17,143 nt of DNA from DASQJL01 sp035689165 (GTDB lineage Bacteria; Eisenbacteria; RBG-16-71-46; SZUA-252), in contig DASSLZ010000264.1 in the NCBI GenBank assembly GCA_035689165.1, forward strand, positions 1 to 17,143, in the 5' to 3' direction. A program made the position numbers and the translations under genes. Under the pieces are notes generated by a model. The model had not been told where the DNA came from and made no database searches. It saw nothing but the letters and a program-made list of their open reading frames with translations. Shown piece by piece: positions 10,601-13,849 of the stretch (the stretch's first letter is position 1; every line of letters starts with the position of its first letter).

Positions 10601-10700
10601 GCCCGGCCGCGAGGAGAAGGGCCGCGATGGCCGCGGCCCACCACCGCCGCGCGCTTCGCGGACGCCCATGCGGGCAAACGAACGAGGAGGCCCCCCCCAC
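7611..10700 (-). CDS. Exported metalloprotease-like / TolB-like propeller / C-terminal barrel protein
   Basis: From GTG 10700 the protein has 1029 residues. A signal peptide ends near residue 39 (hydrophobic AAAIAALLLAAG, then TPARA). Residues about 50-310 resemble a peptidase-MA gluzincin: HEGVH with His137, Glu138 and His141, and a third-ligand candidate Glu191 in WYHEGAAVFLE. Residues about 330-630 look like a TolB/WD40-type propeller, with strand-turn repeats such as LAFDPETRTIFYT and two SPDG turns (504-507, 555-558). Residues about 660-1029 are alternating amphipathic strands ending in a surface-antigen-like barrel. The protein is thus probably anchored in the outer membrane with the protease domain periplasmic or surface-exposed. 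The frame stays open upstream into the decapeptide-repeat gene; that part is a reading of the repeats in another frame. No ATG is available near the signal peptide. The Shine-Dalgarno GGAGG is only 4 bases from the GTG. Confidence 0.82.
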   Translation of the reverse strand: MGGASSFVCPHGRPRSARRWWAAAIAALLLAAGPTPARAQLKVLETDDLRLVYPAPALSFLAPYAARCFENSIRFHERLFDYRPTEKVNVILDDASDFGNAGVGVTPRNIMVVHIAPVNFVYETGPSNERINFTMNHEGVHVAALDQAAGMDRFFRGVFAGKVRDTSRHPESVLYSFLTTPRRAAPRWYHEGAAVFLETWMAGGLGRAQGPYDEMVFRAMTKDGSRFYDPLGLESEGAKVDFQVGVNSYLYGTRFMTYLAYEYGPESLMTWIARRPGSHRWFAGQFHKVYGRSLNDEWRRWIAWERRFQTANLDSIRLHPVTGYRDLSDRPLGSVSRAFVDPASRSLIAAAYYPGAPASLVAVPLPAAEDAPAAIAGAGPEAGGGTQAPPPSGPPRRLLEVKGPALYFVSSLAFDPETRTIFYTADNNEWRDLCAYDLRTRKSRVLQKDARVGDLAWDAKEGTLWGIRHFNGVSTLVRMLRPYTDYAQVAVFPFGRDLYDIDISPDGKMLAGSVAEISGRQTLRLWKTDSLIAGDTASVQLYDFGASIPAGFVFSPDGRRLYGSSYYTGVSNIFRYDFDGDSMSVVTNAETGFFRPIPLGGDSLIVFRYAGGGFVPAAIEGRPLQDVSAITFLGQALTERRPLVTTWRVPPPSTVPIDSLIRKEGNYRAASSLGLASIYPIVEGYKDYTAAGLQAIVSDPLGLDAIDLSLSYAPARGLPADERWHAALGAARAPWKLEARWNGASFYDLGGPTKVSRKGYGGTLGYARTLMEDAPKSLDLDVAVSGWGGLERLPDYQNVSTSPGFDKLLSGSAGLRFRNVRSSIGSVDYERGWRGSLTAATDGVRFVRGGHAAWRGFPRAEGTLDLGVPLPAPHASVWLRSAAGLSPGDRDEPFANFYFGGFGNNVIDYHDPKRYREAEAFPGADLNAIAGRNYAKTTLDLNLPPLRFRRAGSLALYATWLRASLFAGGLMTNLDDASSRTTAADVGIQADLRLQLFTVSPLTLSAGYARAFVRGGPSDDEWMVSLKIL

Positions 10701-10709
10701 GAGGCCTCC
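10686..10709 (-). promoter_or_regulatory. Inverted repeat enclosing ribosome site and start codon
   Basis: The arms 10686-10692 and 10703-10709 (GGAGGCC / GGCCTCC) form a perfect 7-bp stem with a 10-base loop. On the minus-strand RNA the first arm contains the GGAGG ribosome site of the metalloprotease-barrel gene, and the GTG start (10700-10698) lies in the loop, followed by a run of eight G. The hairpin could sequester the ribosome site, or act as a weak terminator or processing site after the repeat gene (the following TCGTTCGTTTG is only mildly T-rich). Confidence 0.4.
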
Positions 10710-10782
10710 CCGCTTGATGCTCTCGGGCGTTTCCAGCCCGGCTTGCGTCACGAGATTCGGGAACCCTGCTTTCTTGGACGGT

Positions 10783-11691
10783 CTACTGGCCGCTCTGAGC
10801 CGACTGCGACGCGGTCTTTTCCAGCTCCTGCGGCGCCGGGACGCTGACCGTCTTGCCGTTCTCGGTCGGGACCAGGATCGTCTTGCCGTTCTCGGTCGGG
10901 ACCAGGACGAACTTGCCGTTCTCGGTCGGGACCCGCACCGTCTTGCCGTTCTCCGTCGGCACCAGCACGGCCTTGCCATTCTCGGTCGGCACCAGCACCA
11001 GCTTGCCGTTCTCCGTCGGCACCCGCACCGTCTTGCCGTTCTCGGTCGGCACCAGGATCGTCTTGCCGTTCTCGGCCGGCACCAGGATCGTCTTGCCGTT
11101 CTCCGTCGGCACCAGGATCGTCTTGCCGAACTCGGTCGGCACCAGCACCGTCTTGCCGTTCTCGGTCGGGACGAGGATCGTCTTGCCGTTCTCCGTCGGG
11201 ACCAGGATGGTCTTGCCGTTCTCGGTCGGCACCTTCACGGTCTTGCCGTTCTCGGCCGGCACCAGGATCGCCTTGCCGTTCTCGGTCGGGACCAGGATGA
11301 GCTTGCCGTTCTCGGTCGGCACCCGCACGGTCTTGCCGTTCTCAACGGCCACCAGGACCGCCTTGCCGTTCTCCGTCGGGACCAGCGTCAGCTTCCCGTT
11401 CTCGGTCGGCACCAGCACCAGCTTGCCGTTCTCGGCCGGCACCAGGATGGTCTTGCCGAAATTCGGGTCCGTCGAGATCTTGTGGAACAGGTCGCTCTGG
11501 AGGAACGCCTGCACCGCGGGATCGGACAATCCCACGTCCTTGTCCGAGATCTGCTCCACTTGGTACCGCTTGGCTCCGGCGATCGTTCCTTCCACGCCCG
11601 AGCGAGGCGGGATCAGTCCGTTCATGGCCGCGATGCCCACCCCAGCCGCTACCGCGAGACCCGCGACGACGATCCAGCGTTTACCGTTCAT
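10783..11691 (-). CDS. Membrane-anchored protein of 21 tandem decapeptide repeats
   Basis: The protein is 302 residues from ATG 11691, which has a strong GAGGAGGGAGG ribosome site just upstream. Residues 6-24 form one hydrophobic segment (signal anchor or signal peptide). A linker of about 50 residues follows (around KRYQVEQISDKDVGLSDPAV). Residues 76-285 are 21 consecutive 10-residue units with consensus T-E-N-G-K-T-I/V-L-V-P and no indels. A 17-residue polar tail ends the protein. Alternating hydrophobic residues (x-V-L-V-P) separated by ENGK turns suggest a beta-rich repeat fold such as a beta-solenoid or stacked hairpins; this is inference. I recognise no named family. Upstream by 106 bases is the putative anti-sigma gene, and downstream by 82 bases the metalloprotease-barrel gene, all on the same strand. 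It could be an envelope sensor, a scaffold or a structural output of the sigma factor. Confidence 0.85.
   Translation of the reverse strand: MNGKRWIVVAGLAVAAGVGIAAMNGLIPPRSGVEGTIAGAKRYQVEQISDKDVGLSDPAVQAFLQSDLFHKISTDPNFGKTILVPAENGKLVLVPTENGKLTLVPTENGKAVLVAVENGKTVRVPTENGKLILVPTENGKAILVPAENGKTVKVPTENGKTILVPTENGKTILVPTENGKTVLVPTEFGKTILVPTENGKTILVPAENGKTILVPTENGKTVRVPTENGKLVLVPTENGKAVLVPTENGKTVRVPTENGKFVLVPTENGKTILVPTENGKTVSVPAPQELEKTASQSAQSGQ
10837..11466 (-). repeat. 21 x 30-bp tandem coding repeat
   Basis: The array is exactly 630 bases, 21 units of 30 bp, encoding residues 76-285 of the repeat protein. Units differ by a few substitutions and no indels; two units have FGK instead of NGK (units 1 and 12), one has VENGK, and three have AENGK (units 2, 8, 14). 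Because the period is a multiple of three, several frames on both strands stay open through the array; these are not genes. Confidence 0.95.
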
Positions 11692-11747
11692 AGGACCTCC
11701 CTCCTCTCGCGAACCGCCGTCACCTTGTCGCGCCGGCCGTTCGCATG

Positions 11748-11775
11748 CAAGACACCCATCGCGCCGAAAAGTTGG
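11748..11775 (-). promoter_or_regulatory. Candidate ECF-type promoter for the repeat-protein gene
   Basis: On the minus strand CCAACTT (11775-11769) is followed after 15 bases by GTCTTG (11753-11748), close to the GGAACTT / GTCTxA pattern and spacing known for E. coli sigma-E type promoters. Transcription would start near 11741 and leave a leader of about 50 bases. This is the only sizable gap between the putative anti-sigma gene and the repeat gene. The match is partial (CC for GG), so the call is tentative. Confidence 0.3.
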
Positions 11776-11779
11776 CGCG
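11760..11779. repeat. Short inverted repeat overlapping the promoter candidate
   Basis: CGCGCC (11760-11765) and GGCGCG (11774-11779) are perfect complements around an 8-base A/T-containing loop. It overlaps the -35-like element of the repeat gene. It could be an operator or a short RNA hairpin; no T-run follows in the right direction for an intrinsic terminator. Confidence 0.35.
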
Positions 11780-11797
11780 TGTTGCGAAAAAAGCGGA

Positions 11798-12535
11798 TCA
11801 GTTCGTTTTCGGCCCCGCCAGGCCGTCGGTAGGAGGGGTCGCGCTCGCCCGGAGCGCGCCTCGAACCGTCCCCCCCGAAGCTTCGACCGCGATGCGGATC
11901 GGGGCGTCACCGGCACCCGAGCCCACGACGAGGCCGATTTCGGCGCGGTCCCGTCCGGACTGACGAATGCGGACCCAGCCGGGTCCATACTCCACCCCGC
12001 CCCGGGAAGAGGGGACGGTCACGAGGCGCTCGACCCGGGACGGGCCCGGGGGGAGCTGGACCGTGACCAGGACCGGGTCGGCGGCATCGGCCTGCACGGC
12101 CACCACCGCCCGATCGTCCGACCGGAACACTTCGAACCGGACGTTCGCCCGGCCCAGCTCGAAGCTCTGGTCGTCCACCTTGGTTCCGGCCTTGCCGCCG
12201 GCGACGCTGCCGGTTCCCCCGACGAGGGGCGCCATCGCGCCGTCGGACGGCATACTGCCGGTTCCCCGCCACAGGCCACTCCCCGAAGCCAGGGCGAAGA
12301 CGATCACGCCCGCCGCGGCGCCCGCCGCGAACGGAATCACTCGTGGGAACAGTCGTTGGCGGAACTCCGTCCGAAAGGTCTCGAACCAGCCCTGGCGGGC
12401 CGGCTCCGGACGGGTCCCGATCGCGCGGATGACGTTCTGCCTGAGGTCCGCCGGCGGATCCTCCAACGTGACACGGTCCAGGATGCGGGCGACCGCTTCG
12501 TCGCTTTCGTTCTCGCCTTCGGCGCGCGGCTTCAT
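11798..12535 (-). CDS. Putative single-span membrane anti-sigma factor, lacking a zinc finger
   Basis: This 245-residue protein has a cytoplasmic-looking N-terminus (1-65, with the acidic helix DEAVARILDRVTLEDPPADL), one membrane span at about 66-87 and a roughly 155-residue extracytoplasmic domain rich in beta-strands. Its ATG overlaps the TGA of the ECF sigma gene as ATGA, and AAAGGAG lies 10 bases upstream, so the two are translationally coupled. Coupling and topology are what a membrane anti-sigma factor shows. The protein contains no cysteine at all, so the common HxxxCxxC zinc anti-sigma motif is absent, and the call rests on position and topology rather than on homology that I can see. 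Alternatively it is a membrane sensor of other type. The extracytoplasmic part could be the substrate of the PrsW-like protease encoded farther along the same strand. Confidence 0.65.
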   Translation of the reverse strand: MKPRAEGENESDEAVARILDRVTLEDPPADLRQNVIRAIGTRPEPARQGWFETFRTEFRQRLFPRVIPFAAGAAAGVIVFALASGSGLWRGTGSMPSDGAMAPLVGGTGSVAGGKAGTKVDDQSFELGRANVRFEVFRSDDRAVVAVQADAADPVLVTVQLPPGPSRVERLVTVPSSRGGVEYGPGWVRIRQSGRDRAEIGLVVGSGAGDAPIRIAVEASGGTVRGALRASATPPTDGLAGPKTN

Positions 12536-13077
12536 GTCAGCGCGACTCCTTTCCGTTCCAGGATCGACCCGAGAAGCCTCCGCGCCGTGAACAGGCGCGA
12601 TTTCACGGTCTTCTCGGGAAGCTCGATCACCCGGCTCATCTCCTGATAGGAGAGCTGCGCGAAGTGCCGCAGCAGGATCACCTGCCGGTAGTCGGGAGGC
12701 AGCTCTTCAATCGCCTCGTGGATGCGAGCGCTGGTGTCGCGCTCCTCCGACTCCCGCTCCGGCGACGGCTGCGCCGCCGGCGTCTCCTCGTCCAGCGCCT
12801 CGTGGCGCGGACGTCGCTGCACCAGGTTCAAGGTCTCGTTCCACAAGATCCGGTAGACCCAGCTGAAGAATTTCCGGCTCCGGTCGAAGGTCGCAAGCTT
12901 CTGGTACGCCTTGATGAAAGCGACCTGCGTGACATCCTGCGCGTCCTCCCGGTTTCCCGTCATGCGGAGCGCCACGTTGAACAGGACCCGTTGATGCGCG
13001 GCGACCAGCTCCCCGTAGGCGTCGGCGTCTCCGTCCAGCGACCGCCGGATCAGTTCCGCCTCCCGCGCTCCATCCAT
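12532..13077 (-). CDS. ECF-type RNA polymerase sigma factor (sigma-70 family)
   Basis: From ATG 13077 the protein has 181 residues, a typical ECF length. Region 2 (about 20-90) contains AHQRVLFNVALRMTGNREDAQDVTQVAFIKAY and the -10-recognition part KFFSWVYRILWNETLNLVQRR. Region 4 (about 125-170) contains ELPPDYRQVILLRHFAQLSY and the helix-turn-helix PEKTVKSRLFTARRLL. Region 3 is absent, as expected; an acidic linker of about 35 residues joins the domains. A TTG at 13134 overlapping the STAS stop would add 19 residues that do not fit the family, so 13077 is preferred although its ribosome site is weak. The gene overlaps the next gene by ATGA and follows the STAS gene after 49 bases. It is the probable regulator of this locus; its own promoter preference is unknown. 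Confidence 0.93.
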   Translation of the reverse strand: MDGAREAELIRRSLDGDADAYGELVAAHQRVLFNVALRMTGNREDAQDVTQVAFIKAYQKLATFDRSRKFFSWVYRILWNETLNLVQRRPRHEALDEETPAAQPSPERESEERDTSARIHEAIEELPPDYRQVILLRHFAQLSYQEMSRVIELPEKTVKSRLFTARRLLGSILERKGVALT

Positions 13078-13126
13078 ACCTACACGGCCCGAGGCTGGAA
13101 GTTGGCGGGGTTCCAGGGCGAGTCGG

Positions 13127-13411
13127 CTACTCAATGCGAAGCACGCGGTCGAGTCCCGCGTAGCCGAAGATGCTGCGGATCCGCGGACTTAGGTTGGTGA
13201 GCAGGAAGGTGTGGCCCCCCTGGTGGAGGCGCTTGTAGGTCTCGAGGATGACGCCGATCCCGGCGCTGGAGATGTATTCGAGCTCGGAGAAATCGGCCAC
13301 GGAGGCGCCCTGCAGGCGGCCCAGCGCGGCCAGCGCGGCGTCCGCCTGGGCGGCATCCAAGCGGCCCACCAGCCGGACCCGGTCCTCGCCTTCGAACCGG
13401 ACCTCGAACAT
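13127..13411 (-). CDS. STAS-domain anti-anti-sigma factor (RsbV/SpoIIAA-like)
   Basis: This 94-residue single STAS domain has the conserved switch motif VADFSELEYISSAGIGVILETYKRL; the second serine of ISSAG (Ser49) aligns with the phosphorylated serine of SpoIIAA and RsbV. Unphosphorylated, such proteins bind an RsbW/SpoIIAB-type kinase and release its sigma partner; phosphorylation switches this off. The ATG (13411-13409) shares one base with the TGA of the kinase gene upstream (TGATG), so kinase and antagonist are made together, the usual arrangement for a partner-switching pair. The next gene is an ECF sigma factor. No PP2C/SpoIIE-type phosphatase gene is in the window, so the dephosphorylating input must lie elsewhere. 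Confidence 0.92.
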   Translation of the reverse strand: MFEVRFEGEDRVRLVGRLDAAQADAALAALGRLQGASVADFSELEYISSAGIGVILETYKRLHQGGHTFLLTNLSPRIRSIFGYAGLDRVLRIE

Positions 13412-13818
13412 CAGGTCGCGACCCGCTTACGGACCGTCACCGTTCCGGTATGCCCGTCGTGGTGGTACTCCAGCCGGTCGGCCAGCCGCTGCACGAGATG
13501 CAGCCCCAGCCCGCCGGCCCGGCGCTCTTCCAGCGGAGCGTCGGGAAGAGCGCGGGGACGCGTGACGTCCCAGGGCGGCGCGCCGACGTCGCGCAGCACC
13601 AGGACGACCGCGTCCCCGTCGCGCGCGAGGCCGATCGCGACCGGCTCCGCGCCGTTGCCGTACTTCACCATGTTCGTGAAGAGCTCCTCCGCCATCAGGT
13701 CCAGGTCGAAGGCGTGCGCCGCATCCAGCCCCTCGGCCCGCAGGAACTCGGCGATCATGCCGAAGATCCCGTCCAAGGACTCGAAGGATCGCGGGAACCG
13801 CCGCTCGTCCACGCGCAC
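13411..13818 (-). CDS. RsbW-like serine kinase / anti-sigma ATPase (HATPase_c)
   Basis: This 135-residue protein is a single GHKL ATPase domain. The N box is LMAEELFTNMVKYG with Glu45 and Asn49, the G1 box is RDVGAPPWD (Asp77, Gly79), and the G2 box is GGLGLHLVQRLAD (102-114). Length and layout match RsbW/SpoIIAB-type serine kinases that phosphorylate a STAS partner and sequester a sigma factor or another regulator. The STAS partner follows with a one-base overlap. The start is taken as GTG 13818; an in-frame GTG two codons later is equally possible, and neither has a clear ribosome site. A 14-base perfect palindrome (13825-13838) lies just upstream. The stop of the Ig-repeat protein gene is 31 bases upstream, so read-through from that gene is likely. 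Confidence 0.9.
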   Translation of the reverse strand: MRVDERRFPRSFESLDGIFGMIAEFLRAEGLDAAHAFDLDLMAEELFTNMVKYGNGAEPVAIGLARDGDAVVLVLRDVGAPPWDVTRPRALPDAPLEERRAGGLGLHLVQRLADRLEYHHDGHTGTVTVRKRVAT

Positions 13819-13824
13819 ACGATA

Positions 13825-13838
13825 GCCCCGCGCGGGGC
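13825..13838. repeat. 14-base perfect palindrome between Ig-repeat and kinase genes
   Basis: GCCCCGCGCGGGGC is a perfect palindrome 6 bases upstream of the kinase GTG and within the 31-base gap after the Ig-repeat gene. No T-run follows, so it is not a classical terminator. It might attenuate or insulate expression of the kinase-STAS-sigma genes, or be chance in GC-rich DNA. Confidence 0.35.
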
Positions 13839-13849
13839 CGCGGTCTCCC

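Noticed and set aside
7597..10677. Second minus-strand frame of about 1000 residues overlapping the protease-barrel gene
   Set aside because: It is the neighbouring frame, Arg/Gly/Pro-rich and without a signal peptide; the chosen frame has HExxH, propeller strands and a signal peptide.
10701..10979. N-terminal Arg/Ser-rich extension of the protease-barrel protein
   Set aside because: This is the decapeptide-repeat DNA read in another frame; the signal peptide begins after GTG 10700.
10837..11466. CRISPR-like regular array
   Set aside because: Units are contiguous without unique spacers, are in frame and encode a regular peptide; no cas genes are near.
10576..12646. Long + strand open frames with repeats such as VGTRIVLPFS and RHQDRLAVLG across the tandem array
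   Set aside because: They exist because a 30-bp repeat leaves other frames open. The minus-strand frame has the strong ribosome site, a hydrophobic N-terminal anchor and fits the gene series.
13078..13134. TTG start for the sigma factor overlapping the STAS stop
   Set aside because: It would add 19 residues not typical of ECF factors; ATG 13077 begins right at the family's usual N-terminus.
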